Below the pieces are notes generated by a model. It made no database searches, was not told where the DNA came from, and worked only from the letters and a program-made list of their open reading frames with translations. The translations under genes were made by a program, and so were the position numbers. 64,000 nucleotides of DNA from Sternotherus odoratus (lineage: Eukaryota > Chordata > Testudines > Kinosternidae). The DNA is taken from positions 26,610,189 to 26,674,188 of the forward strand of contig JAVMKO010000010.1 in assembly GCA_032164245.1 (NCBI GenBank). Direction: 5' to 3'. Shown here in pieces: positions 33,355 to 45,458 of this stretch; positions within the stretch are counted from its first letter, which is position 1, and every line of letters starts with the position of its first letter.

Positions 33355-34410
33355 TGCTACATCGCTGGCAGACCAGGTGCTAGCTCATGCCAAGGCTCCT
33401 TGGCCTCACTGAATACTGACAAATGCACAGGTGGGAACCAGTCTGGTTCACCTGGGCGTTAACGTTGTTACAATAGATGTGTTACAAAAAATATGTTTCG
33501 GGTTTATGAAATGCTTGTAAGTTGTGGCATGCAGCTCTCTCATTTATGATATCTGTATCACAGGTTATAAAGTAATATTCAAGTGCTTTCTCTGAAACTG
33601 GAAACCCCCACCATCAGGAAAGAAGCTTTACCAACTGTGAAATACTAGTTTACCACTAGTTTAGATGTTAACGAAAGCCCCTAGATACCAGACAAATCAT
33701 TGCAGAACATCAGAGGATAAAAGACTTTTGATTTCCTCCTCCACACCCATGAAGAGGAAACATGCATGGGGACTTGATCCATCAGCTTGAACTCTGGGAG
33801 AAGAGAATAAAAATCCCTGAAAGGAAGAAACCACTTCTCTATGCTGCTTAGACTTGGAGAGCAAGATTTTTAGACATAAGCAAGAGATCCCCAGCTGCTT
33901 AGCCTGGGTTAGTCCTAAGAGGACATATAGAGTTTGCCTATTACAGCAGCTTCTATAACCTCTTGGAACTGAACTCATTTATGTGTGTATGTTTAACTGC
34001 TTTAACCTTGTAAATAACATTTCTTTTCTTAGTTAATAAATCTTTAGTTCATTTATTATAGGATTGGCCACAAGCCTTGTCTTTGGTGTATGATCTAAGG
34101 TGCAATTGACCTAGGTTAAGTGACTGGTCCTTCGGGACCTGGAGTAACCTGAATATTATTGTGATTTTTGGAGCAAGGGAGCATTACAAAGGCACGCTTA
34201 TGGGTGGCAACATAGATTGGAGTACCTAAGGGGACTGCCTATGACTCCATGTTTAGTCTGTTATAGTGCCTGAGTTCACAGTTGATACTTGGTTGGTGAA
34301 GTGTAAATATAACATTCACAGCCAGTTTGGGGGGTAAGGGTGCCCTGTGTCTTAACCATCTGCCCTGCGGGTGGTACTCCTGCCCAAAAGCCACTCCAGA
34401 TGCTTGGCAG
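33355..34410 (+). mobile_element. LTR-like repeat, copy 2
   Basis: Homologous to 6371-7484 in the same orientation and block order, from 'cgctggcagaccagg' (33363) to 'aaaagccactccaga' (34386-34400). It carries AATAAA at 34035-34040 on the plus strand, in the right half, as in an LTR. The word TATGAAATGCTT occurs once (33505-33516), where copy 1 has two copies around a Penelope-like insertion. No flanking duplication was found; ends are approximate. ERV origin is likely but not proven. Confidence 0.65.
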
Positions 34411-34414
34411 ATGC

Positions 34415-37400
34415 ATGGGGCAGAATAGAATTCAGCTCCTAAGCTCAAAATTGTGCAGCATTAACAGAAATAAAACCATGGCTTGGCCATTAAAGTAAGC
34501 TAGCAGGTATCATCCATCCCAACTTTCCCATTCAGAGGACACACCCTAATTTTTGGGCACATCTCTTCCCATTTTTCCACTCTGAAAAGCTCTCTTTACT
34601 CAATGTATTTCAATGACTCAATAGGTTTCTTATTTACAGCAAATCAACCATGGCAGTTGTGGCACAAACACACAAGGACCTACTTTTTCAAAAGAGATTT
34701 GACAGCTTGGGTGCCTCAGCTGAGACACATTAAGATGTGGGGCAGATTTTAGGAGGACAGGTACTCAGCACTTTTTGGGGAAAAGATATGTTTAAGCTAT
34801 ATCAAGTTGGGCTCCCCCAAAATGGAGGTAACCCAAAGACCAGTTTCTTTGTAAACTGAGGTCAAGGAGCATGTATGTTAAGTAAGAAGGTGCCTTTCTT
34901 TGTTTTTAGACAATTCCTTTTGTGATATCCATACTAAGGATTATACCTAACTGTGCAGCAATCAAGCAGTCTCACATCAAGCCAGCAAGATCTCCATAGG
35001 AACCCCACTGGTAGCAGCTGCTATTAGGAGGTAAATCAGTGCATTCCTCAGTGACTTTGACCATGCCGCTCTCTAGCTATGCAGTTTTTGCACTGTCCTG
35101 GTTTCTCTGGCCTTTTGTGTGGTGGGGAACCCAACTTGAAACAGCTTAAAACTGTCTGTGTTCTCCCAAAAGTGCTGAAAATCTGCCCCCACCTTAAACA
35201 TGGGTATAGTTTGCGGGAGCACTGCCTGCTCAAATTACAAGCCTCAGGCAGGTGTGGAATTTGCCCTCCCCATGTGACCCAATTGGCCTGATTGGAGCTG
35301 CCTCCCACAGCCAAATATAGAAGTCAAACTAAGCCTATTCCCTTAAAGTGTTTTTGTTACTTTTCATGGAAACAAAAAAGAGACAGCCTCCAAGGAAACG
35401 TGCCGTTTCACTCTGAAAGGATGTTCCACAAGTGAAATGGAGATCTTTCTGGGGAAAAATGGTAACAATTTGCCTTTTGGGCAAAATCAGGAAAATCTAT
35501 GGTTCTGTGCTTTGCAAGATTTTAACAATGTTCATAATGTAAAGCTGGGTTTTACTGATGGAAATATTCCTTTATCTAGTATATACTCAAGAAATCCTCA
35601 GGATTACTTTTAAGTATTTTGCAAAGTGAGAGGTAGTAGTTTGACTGAGACTTATTAATAAGATGAAAGTAGCTATGGGCCAAACCTTGAACTACTTCAG
35701 AGAGACAGGTTGCTGTAAAATGAAGCCAGGAAAACTGAACTGATTACGGAATGGAAAGCCTACAGGTCTTGAACATGGTGAATGATGACCATGTATCATT
35801 TTCACCATCTGCTGGGAGTTTAGTGGCCTTTACTTAAGTATAATGGCCTCTCTCCAGTTCCTGGTAGGTGGGTATCCACATCACAAGTCTATAAGCTACT
35901 GTTGGCAGTAGTTGGTCTCAGTAGAGTGGTCCAGGATTAGATGGACACAGAGTATGAACTGTCATTTCGCCTTTTGAGGTGGCTGCTTCGGGTCAGAGAT
36001 GAGGTACATTAGTGAGGCAGAAAAAGATATTTTCACTAATGTTATCCAGGCTGTATTTATTATATAGATAAATAGAAGTCTTTAGTTTCTAGGACCAGAG
36101 CCAAAACAACTACTCCAGCACTAAATTCTCATTTTTTTAATATATAGAAATGCTAAGATGAAAGGTATTAAAACAGTTTTGAAAGCAAGACTATTTTGGG
36201 CAATGATTAACAAAAAAAATCTTGAGGTAAAGTTGTGTCTAGAAACCACATTTATACTGCCTTGGAAACAGTCTTTTTAAATACTTTTCTTCCAGCACTT
36301 CAATTTAGCTCAATGGTACAGCCACTCCTGGGATTTATGATTTGCTAGGAGGAAAATAAAGGGCAGTATACCTTTAAATAGTCCCAAGTACTCTTGAAAG
36401 AAGGTAGCAACTTCCTCTTTAGGCTGGTGTGAAAACTGCCTTGTCTCCCTGATTTACACAGGTACAGAGTGAATGGTTCAGAAGCTGAGGCCTGCTCAGC
36501 CAAACACCCATGTGTGCATGAAATTAGAATGTCAACATTTGATTCATGCTGCCAGGCTGTGACTGTGAAACAAATTATGTCAGTGGGTGGCAATTGCAAT
36601 ATTAGTCTAAGCAGATAACATTTAGCTAAAAGGAGGGGCTCAGTCTGCAGTCTTCTCCCTACCAATATGTCAACATCATTAGACCTAGAAGGCTGGGAAT
36701 TTACTCAGAATGGATAAAATATAGAGGCAAACAAAGATGTTCTAGGTTGAGAAAAGGTTTACCATAAAGCACAAAACAGAGCAATTCTAATAAAGGCCAG
36801 GACTTTCATTACAACAACTTCCCCCCAGTGCCCTCTCTGCGCACACTGGAAAGTCCCTAAGCTTCCTCAGAACAAAACTTTAATTTAATGAAGTTTTCTT
36901 AAAAAAAAATCCTGATTGAACACACACTTGAGTGTAAATTTACAACAGTATTACCTCTAGTAAGTAAAAAAAATGTCTGCAGGGCAGGAGATGTGAAATT
37001 TACTAATTTTTTTACAAAGAAAGCCATGGAAATGTTTGGCTTGAGATAGCAAACTTTTTAAATAGAAAGAAAAAGCTAAATTTGGCTTCTTTTTCAATTA
37101 AAGTTACAAATTAGGCTTTGAAAGAGAGAGAGAAAACAAGTTTTCACAAGTTGCTCCTGGCATTTTTAAGCCCGTCATTTCACTCTCCAAAGATCAACAG
37201 CGATATTTGGTAAATATTGACTTCATGTCTTTCAATCAATTAGATCTTAAAAACATGTTTGAAACCAGCTTTGGAGACTATTCTAGTTGTTTATTTTCCC
37301 AGTTTGAAACAACAACAAAACAAAAAACCACAAAACAAAGGTTATTTTCTCCCAACTTTCTCAATTAATCCATAACAGGCCTTTAACTATAAATGAGAAC

Positions 37401-40400
37401 TTTACCATGAAATTGGTCATATATCTAGCTCCATTTTATAGTCTCACTTCTTTTAACTAGCAATATGGCAAAACATCAATTTAAAGTTTTATTCCATTCC
37501 AAACACCCATGTTGTTAAAGTTAATGCTGTGAAAAATCTAACTTGTAACACTGAAATGTTTATGGAAGCAGCCACTCATTTAGCTGTAGAACTAGGCAAC
37601 AGCCATCAGCCACATAGTTCATGTTCAGAAAGATAGTATTTTTAGGTGATTCTGTGGAAATCTAATCAGTTTTACCTTCCAGCATATAAAAATAATAGCT
37701 TCATTTTAGGGATATCTGATAGACCCTTGAAGAGAAATGGCTTACATGCTCCACCCCTGCTTCTTAGCTAGTACTGTACATAACCCACGGTATTTATACA
37801 CCTTCACCAGCATGCTTCTTCACTTTATTTTGATAGTAACCTTTATTCCTAATTGGGGAACACATAAGGCTCAATGTTGCTCCTGCTAAAGAAAATGAAT
37901 GTCATCACTGGATCAAATGGTAATTGCCCATTACTCCAGACATTCCATTGACATTTAACAGGACAAATTAATCACTGGTGTGACTTGAGTAAAGATGGTC
38001 CAATGGGAGAGTAGGGCTGGGTGCATTCACTTTGATGGGGAATAGATAGATTCAAATTATTTACTCTTCAAGCTTTGCAAGAATTGATGTTATTTGATTT
38101 CAGGACACACATTGTAATAAGGTAGGTGTGTTGGGGGGGGGGGGTGAGTGCTAACTTCCAATGCACAACCCAAACAAAATTAAGTTGTGCTGCAAATATA
38201 GTGATGACACGTTGTTATAAAGTGCCCTTTAAAGCTTCAGGGTCAAATCTTGCTTGCCTTACTCATCTGAGTAATCCTTCTGAAATCAATGGGCTTGTTC
38301 ATATGTATAGGGTGTGCAAGATATGGCCTTCAAGGTCCTGCCAAATATAAATTGCTCTAATAGCTCCCATAATATGGCTTAGATTTGATGGCTTTTGATT
38401 GAGACAGGTGATACAATACAGCCTTTAAAGCTAAAGATAATCTCCAAAATATTCAGATGTAAAAAATTCAGGATAACAGATTGCAATACTTTACTTACTT
38501 CAGGGCAGACGTTTTTGGAATCTTTTCAAATTAGAGTTTTTTTCCTTCCAAATCTCTCAGATGGAGTAAAAAGGATTTTTTAAAAAAAGACTATTAAAAT
38601 ACTCTATTAAATTTCCAAAGCTCTAGCAAAAACACTAATTCACATAGAGAATTAAAAGTTACAGATTTGTCAGAAGTTAATGAAAAGGTCTTTCTTCAGC
38701 TCAGTAAAACCACCACCACAAACATATGACAAGCAAAAAAAAAAAAATGGGTGATTCAGAACATAATTTTCTTGTATTTGGACAACTCTATTAATAGCAA
38801 CAACAACAACAAAATCTCTTGGGAGAATCCCACAGGTTAAAGAAGTTTGTTCAAATGTTTTTAAAGCTCAACTTTTTAACACTCTATAAAAATAATTGTA
38901 TAAGCCATCTAAAGCTTTTCAGAAGGTAATTAGGCAATATTGCTTACAAAGAGGAAAGGGAAAAAAAGACTGCGCTAAGACTGCAGGAAAGTTTCTTCCT
39001 TTCTGGAGTAGTGACAGCCTTGTAACTTCTCCATTATGATGAAAACCATAGCATAAAGATTGCATTATCATCTGTGGTTAACTGTCAAATGCATTTTAAT
39101 GCTTTATCTGGGAGAGCGAAGTTAAAAAAAAAAAAAAGCAACCCTCTTCCTTCTAATCTACCTACCTTTGAGAAAGTAAATACAGCTCATACTTGTGGGT
39201 CAGAATGTTGGGAGTTAACTGTACTCTTTCAGCTTCATGTAAATTCTTGAAGATCAGAGAGCTAAGTAAACAATATTTTGATGTAAACAGATTATCAACA
39301 TGAGAGGAATGACCGTCTGGTCACCCGTAGGGGTTTATTCACTTAACACTTCCACCCCATAAAGACAATTGTGTGCAATCAATGCATATAGGGCCATTCA
39401 CCAGGTTGCTAAGTGACATGTAGTGTCAACAGAAAAATGCATGATGTACAGAGAGACTGCTCAACAGCCAACAGAAAACACCACACATAGATGATATTTC
39501 AAACTTAATTCAGTTCGTTATGAAGATTGTGACAGGCACAGTGGCTGACCAGAAAGCCATTCGCACTTCAAAAATTTGACTTTATAAAGTTCGATCTCCC
39601 ATGTGTGTAAAGAGTTTAATTTGGTAACAAGTGAATCATGGTGCAGAACAGGAGCTGGTTCAAATAGGAAAAGCCAACTCAGCAGGGAAGCACTGAATAT
39701 TCATTCAATGGAAGGCACAGCAGTCATTTTACAATCCAGGCTTCAATATATGAGCAGCTCATTTGTCTAAGATTGTATATGCATTCTCTCATTTTCTTCA
39801 TCTCTGGAAACTATTTTAGTAAAAGCCCAGAAGCTGTTTTCAACAGTTGCTTCAGAATTTCTAAAGAAAGGAAAACTTGAATGGCATCACATTGCCCCAT
39901 ACAACCATGAAAACCCATTTTGTGGGACATTCTTGAAACCAACCCAGAAAGAAACCCTTAAAAGGTTTTGTATTTATTTACCCATTCTTTCCCCACCAAC
40001 CACTTGATGGGCTTTATATTCAAATGCAAAATATTTCTGCCCTTGTTCTAAGGATTCACTGTGATTTTTGTTAGATTCACAGAATAATCTTGAGAAATCC
40101 AACCTGTTGCCAAATTTTATATTAAAATAACTTCATGCAAAATACAAAAAAAGCTACAATCCTAAAGCCCATCCTGACCACTTTGGGCTCTATTTCTTCT
40201 TAGCACTATGTTCTTTGATTTCTAAAAGCCTATGAGGGCTTGATCAAATATATTGCTCCCTGGCCAACCATACTATTTTCTATAGACCAAACTTCCTAAA
40301 CTTGTAAAATGTTTTCCCCTAACACGATGCTGCATTCCCCAGAGGTTGCTCTTGACAATCTATGGGCATGCCAGGCTTTGTAGTAGCACACTAGGCAGGA

Positions 40401-40730
40401 TGATGAGACTGAGTGTCTTGACCACAAACGTAGTCAGTTTTATCAGACAAGCTTAGTCAAGGTTGCAAAACCCCTAAAAGACTCAATGGGGCAGATTTTT
40501 ATTGCATCGTTTTTAAATGTTTTTTTTTTTAAAAAAAAAAAGCCACTTGCAACTTTATATTTTATCATCAGGATTTCAGATGAGACTATGAAGGGGTGAG
40601 GGGAAATTGTTTGAAGGCTTAATTCCCTGCCACTGGATTCAATTTTATTGGGCTGTTATTGTGATTTCTAAATTACAGGTAGTCAAACTGAGCTGTAGGG
40701 GAGACAACGCTTCACAACAGAATTCGTAGG
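34415..40730. other. Long transposon-poor, gene-free stretch
   Basis: Over 6 kb with no element that has recognisable ends and no supported exon. It is AT-rich with short A or T runs (38738, 39122, 40510-40540) and a G run at 38132-38143. The 106-codon frame at 36345-36665 on the minus strand has no domain. A stretch so free of clear transposons is unusual beside the rest of the window and may hold old conserved non-coding DNA, which needs an alignment to test. Confidence 0.45.
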
Positions 40731-40734
40731 CCCA

Positions 40735-40960
40735 GAGCCTGCAAACATATATGAGCTTAACTTTAAGCATGCAAGTAGTTCTATTAAGTTAAATGAGACG
40801 AGGTGAGCACATTATTATTCTGATAATGCTTAGCGGTCAACCAAGAATGGGGCGCAACAGCGTACAAGAATTGTGCTAGACAGCGTTCAAACACAGGATA
40901 AGACTGTCTGTGCCTCAAAGAGCTTACAATCTAAATAGGCAAGACAGATAAAAAGGATAG
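40735..40960 (+). repeat. Two ancient dispersed repeat remnants side by side
   Basis: 40735-40805 carries 'gagcttaactttaagcatgcaagtagttctattaagttaaatg', related to 29640-29770. 40830-40960 carries 'gcgtacaagaattgtgctagacagc', 'gactgtctgtgcctcaaagagcttacaatctaaataggcaagacagata', related to 15186-15390. Both are decayed and unnamed. Confidence 0.5.
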
Positions 40961-40964
40961 GAGA

Positions 40965-42770
40965 GAGGGATAGAATAAATAGCAAGCTGGCAGGATCAGG
41001 GAAATTGTAAGCAGCTCCTTAATAAAACACAGGTAAGTCTTTCCTTAAGAAGTCATAAAAATATTGACAAGAAAATAAAGAATCAAACTATTGAGCAAAG
41101 ATAGATAATTAGATCTGGGACCCTTACACTCAGTTGACTGAATTTCTACAAATTTGAAACATGAAGAATCAATATGGAAATGTTTGCAAAAGGTATCCAG
41201 ACATTTCTGTCTTTTGAAGGTGGTAAAAGCCAGGTTCCCAAACCTTCGACCCGCAGCGATACTGGACTTATTACCAAATGTCTAAGTAGCTGCCATGGAT
41301 ATTTTTGGATTAATGGGTCAGATCTGATCCCTGACTGAGTTTTATTCTCATCCTTGAAGTGAGTTCAAAATGAATACTCAGTGCTAATAAACTGTAGGGG
41401 ACAAGCAATCTTACTTGTAAGAATTGACTGCAGAGGTCACAGCTGGTCGTTTGCTAAAATGCATCAGAGGAGAGGTTTAGTTTCCACACAAGGATATCCT
41501 GTGATGTTAAAGGGAGTGTGAAGAGTGAGGTTAGAATATCCTTTGTGTATTTTTTAAACAATATGCTTTGTTGATTTTCTACAACAATAAATATGAAAAG
41601 CCAACAGGCAAAAAAAATGACAGACACAATAGTGGGAGTTCCAAAGCACTGGCCTAGTTCCCAGTAGTCATCTCAGTGAAGTAAATAGGACTACTCCAAA
41701 GAGTAAGAGTGAAGTGAGCCGGATTTGTGCTCCTCCCACTCCCCCATCAGTTTTATTCACATTTCTACCAGTAAAGTAACATACATGCAAACACTTTACA
41801 GGAGGACAGCTACAGAAGTTCTTCTAAAGATGCTTTAAATACATACTTATTTTAGAGATGAAAGAACAGGGTAAAATATTAGGCTAGATTTTCCCTATTC
41901 CATCCCTCTTTTGCTGCTTGGTTTGGGGGCCACGTCAGGGAAGGGGATCTTTTCAAAGCAATAAACAGTTGTCCTAATTATAGTCTTCTCTAGGGCGAGG
42001 GCAGTTTGAATTAGAGGGAGATGTAACCCAATTCCCTGCTGGTCCTGCACCCCATCTCCTGCTCCAAACACATCTGTGGGGATAAGGTGGTTTTCCTCAA
42101 GTAAATAAAGTTCCTTGTCAGTATTAGAAGAAAGCAACTTTCTGTGCGTCTTTAGCATGGTCACATGACACCTGTCAGTCATCCAGAGTATTGGTACTTG
42201 GGAAAGGTTGTATCTAGGGACGGTCCACTGGGCAAATATTCAGTTGCCTGGCAGCCCACTCTGAACTTGAATATTTAACTTTAGGTATTTTAAAGGGACA
42301 ATCTAATCAAAATGTAGCCAGCTTACAATTTAAATAAAAACAGTTATAGGTAGTTTCAGGCTCTGTTTATGCCCCTGTATCTAAGCCCCCGGTTTAATAA
42401 CCGTATCTTTCTGTCCTTAAAAATATTTTTATTTTCCCTCTAGCCATGTGAAAGATCCATTCAAACAACAGGTGAAAATGCGCAATTCAGCACTGGAACC
42501 AGACCCCTCCATCTCCCTGACAACACGAGTCCTACACAGCTGTGCTCTGATATTACCTCTGTGGTGCCCCAGAACCCCTTATAAGCGATTCCACGCAGTG
42601 CAGAGGGGAGGCAGATAACCTGTCTCCAATAGGCCATGGTGACTGAAGGGAAAGGGGAAGTATGTTCACCTAGTCCCAACCCACAGCCAAAACCTCATGG
42701 TCAGAGAGGTTCTAGGTGGCCAGTGGAAGGGGGAAAAGATACCATGGAGGTGACATTTGTCAGTCAGAAC
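40965..42770. other. No gene or assigned repeat
   Basis: Unassigned DNA. The 95-codon frame at 41895-42182 on the minus strand has no recognisable motif. Phrases near 41655-41725 resemble decayed dispersed repeats. Confidence 0.4.
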
Positions 42771-42774
42771 TAGG

Positions 42775-43110
42775 ACTGGTCAATAGTTTTTGTTTGAAAT
42801 GTTTTTGATGAAAAATACAGGCTGGGGCTCAACAAATTAAAGCAATATACACAAAATTTGTGGGTTTTTTTAAACTGAAAAATATATTTTTTAAACTAAA
42901 ACCCAAACATTTTTCAGTTTTTATTTCTCTTGCTATTTCTACCGTTTTACTCCAAGAAAAAGGGAAGACTAGAAGTGGAGAAGAGGCGGAGAGAGAGAGA
43001 GAGAGAGAGCGCACGTAGACCCAAAACACAAAAACTTTCAGCAGAAAAACTTTTGAAAAAAATATTTGTGAAATTTTTCATGAAATACATTTGCCATTTT
43101 TCATTCAGCT
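42775..43110. repeat. A/T-rich 'TGGTCAA...TTTTCAT' repeat with (GA)n
   Basis: Starts ACTGGTCAATAGTTTTTGTTTGAAATG and runs to TGAAATTTTTCATGAAATACATTTGCC. It resembles other A/T-rich fold-back repeats at 50890, 58930 and 61905. A perfect (GA)n run sits at 42989-43009. A 120-codon frame at 42930-43292 runs through the (GA)n and is not credible. Confidence 0.4.
42989..43009 (+). repeat. (GA)n microsatellite
   Basis: Uninterrupted GA dinucleotides within an A/T-rich repeat. Likely length-variable. Confidence 0.9.
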
Positions 43111-43114
43111 ATAA

Positions 43115-44040
43115 CCAGAGCCACAACGCAACAGCTGCTTTTATGTTTTTGGTGAAACAAAAGAATGTTCATCCCAGGCGTAAATTAGCTACTGAGTTTT
43201 CTTATGAAACATTCTTATTTGCTGTTGATGCAGTAATGGATGTAATTTGTTTTTTAATTTGGAAAAAAAGGGCCATAGCAATGGCACGGTAAATAAATGA
43301 GCTGCCTTATCACCTCTATTGCAGTTGGAGCTGCCATCCGGTTAGCTAAGAATTAAACCCCCAAATGTACCTTTTACCTTAGGAGTTATATTGCAAATAA
43401 AGAGCCTGATTCTGCTTCAATTTAAGTCAATAGGAGTCCATTTGCCACTGACAGTAGTGAAAACAGAATGGGGCTCAAAAATCAGTTAAAAATGCATTTG
43501 AGCTTTAATTTGATGACTTCAGCAGTTGATTTCTGTAAATGCCCAACTCTAGGTAAATGCATAATCAGATGGCTATGCACATAGGATTGGTTTTGATCGT
43601 GAGACTGCAAGGTATTATCCAAGGTAATCTTTGAAACACATTATATTCTTTATTTAAAATATCAATATTGAAGAAAACAAAAGAAAAGCATTTAGATATT
43701 CTCTTTAGAGGCTCAATAGAAATAGCCTGTTGGTCTCTGGTATGGTCTCAGAGACTCAAGACAAAGAGCAAAAACTAATCTGCTGTGACCTCCAAAGGAC
43801 TTCACTGAAAACATTGACAGGACCGGCAATTTGCTGCTGCTGCAGCATCTCCTTCCCCACATTCTATGGGTGCAGAAGGCCTGACTGGCAGGAGGATCCA
43901 CTATGGTTCCACTTCATTTCAGAGGAGGAAGTTACCAAAAGCCCAGGTAAGAGATGTTGTTCTGTGGAATTCAATGTTGTGGGAATTCTCAGCACCACTG
44001 TGCTAAGGGGAGTTCCAAGTGCAGATGGTGTACACACACT
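43115..44040. other. No supported gene; one strong splice-donor-like site
   Basis: Unassigned DNA. At 43945-43951 the sequence AG|GTAAGA matches a strong splice donor. The upstream open frame starting at 43730 has no domain and no clear 3' splice site with a pyrimidine tract was found for it. A 62-codon frame lies on the other strand. A non-coding exon cannot be excluded. Confidence 0.35.
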
Positions 44041-44087
44041 GGGGGGGGGGGAGGGGAACCAGGGGGGGGGGGAATGTGTGTGTGTGT
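44041..44087 (+). repeat. G runs followed by (TG)n
   Basis: Two G-rich runs separated by AGGGGAACCA, then a short TG run ending at GTACGTAC, the insertion site of the following LTR. Confidence 0.85.
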
Positions 44088-44263
44088 ACGTACTGTGGCA
44101 GGGTGCTGGCCAGGAGCTGCTAAGCCAGCCCTGCTTCCCCTTTAAGGGGAAAAAAAGCCTCTGCTAGCAGCTTCCCTAAGCTAGGGAAGCTGATTACCTA
44201 GCAGAGTGCAGCCCTGGGCTAATTAGGGCCAAATGGGTTGCACCTGGTAGCCTCCCCAGGGGA

Positions 44264-44271
44264 TATAAAAG
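44264..44271 (+). promoter_or_regulatory. TATA box of the solo LTR
   Basis: TATAAAAG, about 170 bp from the LTR start and 240 bp upstream of its polyA signal. Fits the retroviral U3/R boundary. Current activity is unknown. Confidence 0.6.
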
Positions 44272-44503
44272 CCTGGCAGGGAGGAAGCCCAGGGTGGTGG
44301 TGGTGGTGGTGAGGGTGAGGGGAGAGGAGAGAGAGAGAGGAGAAGAAAAAAAAAGGAGGCTAGGGAAGCAGGATAGGGAGGAGTATCCAGACTCTGGATC
44401 CCTGTGAGCCAGGAAGAAGGGAGTTGTCTCCCTGAGCTGCAAGGTACTGAGCTAAAGGACTGTTAAAGCTGTACATAGAAGGTGGTGGGGTTTGCACCGT
44501 GTG

Positions 44504-44509
44504 AATAAA
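44504..44509 (+). terminator. AATAAA signal of the solo LTR
   Basis: AATAAA followed within 15-30 bases by a GT-rich stretch, as in retroviral polyadenylation sites. It fixes the plus-strand orientation. Confidence 0.6.
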
Positions 44510-44586
44510 GAGCACTGGTGAGTCACAAAGGAGTCTCCTGCCTGTGTTTGAAGTGGGGTGACAAGCGGATCTCCTACAGTACGTAC

Positions 44587-44983
44587 ATACGTACTTATGT
44601 ACAGGATGTAGGGAAGAGAGTTAGTGAAGCTCTGAGGATCAGTTCTTGCCAGCAAGTGATTCTGTTCCACAGTCCTGTGGCTCTTCCCAGCCCACATAGT
44701 CGGGCTGTGAACTGTCTGCCTTTAGTCATGTTTAGAGAATAGTTGCCTGAACAAGGGATGGAGGATTTGACCCATTGCTATCTAAAGGGGACTTAGCAGT
44801 AAAATAACACTGAGCATCAAAATCACCAGTGGAATGAAGTTCAGGCTGCATGAAATACCTGACTGAATCCAATAGCCATCCTAACAAATACAGAGGGATG
44901 GAGTCTAATCTGAAATACCCGTGTGTACTTTGAAAAATCTACCTGTAACAGAGTTTGGAAGCATTAATTCCCAGATGTCATGC
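44587..44983. other. No gene; source of a local duplication
   Basis: Unassigned single-copy-looking DNA. Its last part, from 44927, is duplicated at 45936 together with the start of the next hAT element. Confidence 0.4.
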
Positions 44984-45146
44984 ACCTAGAGCAGTGGTTC
45001 TCAAACTTTTTCTATTGGTGACCCCTTTCGGACACCAGGCCTCTAAGCGTGACCCCCCTTAGGGGTCAGACTCGGGGGCGGGGCAGGAGCCGGGCTGGGA
45101 GGGGTGCCAGCAGCCCCCCAGGGCAAAGGCTGGGCTCGAGGGGGGG
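44927..45146 (+). repeat. Local direct duplication, source copy
   Basis: Matches 45936-46155 at 219 of 220 positions by eye (one G/A difference at 45074 against 46083). It includes 65 bp of non-transposon flank plus the first 155 bp of the hAT element at 44992. Confidence 0.9.
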
Positions 45147-45454
45147 TGCCAGCAGGGCTGAAATGGTGGGTGTAGGGGTGCCAGCCCCCCATGGCAGGAG
45201 CCGGGCTCAGGGGAGGGTGCCAGCAATCCCCCGGGACAAGGCCCGGGGTGCCACCTCAGCCTGCCGCGGCAGGGCCTGGGGCTCAGGTCGCTGCTGGCAG
45301 CCCGCTGCAGCCCGCTACGGCAGGGGACAGGTCTGGGGCTTGGGGCGCCGGCAGCAGGGGTCGGGGCCGGCTGCCGGCAGCAGGGGCTCGCGACCCCCAC
45401 ATAATCGGGTCACGACCCCTCAAGGGGTCCCGACCCCCACTTTGAGAACCAATG
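44992..45454. mobile_element. hAT element, 463 bp, 'CAGTGGTTCTCAAACT' family, copy A
   Basis: Left end CAGTGGTTCTCAAACT, right end ACTTTGAGAACCAATG. Flanks ACCTAGAG (44984-44991) and ACCTAGGG (45455-45462) give an 8-bp duplication with one mismatch. GACCCC-rich subterminal words pair at both ends. The middle is GC-rich with GGTGCCAGCAGCC-type units. No transposase; the 138- and 113-codon frames are GC artefacts. It shares both ends with the longer copy at 48779. Confidence 0.88.
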
Positions 45455-45458
45455 ACCT

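Larger units (their letters stand above)
44094..44578 (+). mobile_element. Solo LTR, 485 bp, endogenous-retrovirus-like
   Basis: Begins TGTGGCAGGG and ends CTCCTACA. Both flanks read GTACGTAC (44086-44093 and 44579-44586), so the duplication is GTAC (4 bp) or its tandem 8-bp form; 4 bp is usual for class I retroviruses. A TATAAAAG box sits at 44264-44271 and AATAAA at 44504-44509, in the correct order for U3-R-U5. A (GGT)n run lies between them. No gag, pol or env remains. Clean ends suggest a fairly recent event. Class assignment is an inference from duplication size. Confidence 0.82.

Noticed and set aside
32997..34509. One MITE spanning the LTR-like repeat, with TACCTGCCAACTTT and AGCTAGCAGGTA as ends
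   Set aside because: The inverted match is short and the flanking words TCATTTCA and TCATCCAT agree at too few positions. It is kept only as a note.
35630..35639. let-7-like word GAGGTAGTAG
   Set aside because: Only ten bases match, the rest of the mature sequence differs, and no complementary arm lies within hairpin distance.
42347..42358. miR-196-like word TAGGTAGTTTCA
   Set aside because: The match ends after twelve bases and there is no hairpin partner nearby.
43730..44167. 145-codon open frame upstream of and into the solo LTR
   Set aside because: It crosses the G runs, the (TG)n tract and the LTR boundary, so it cannot be an ancestral coding unit.
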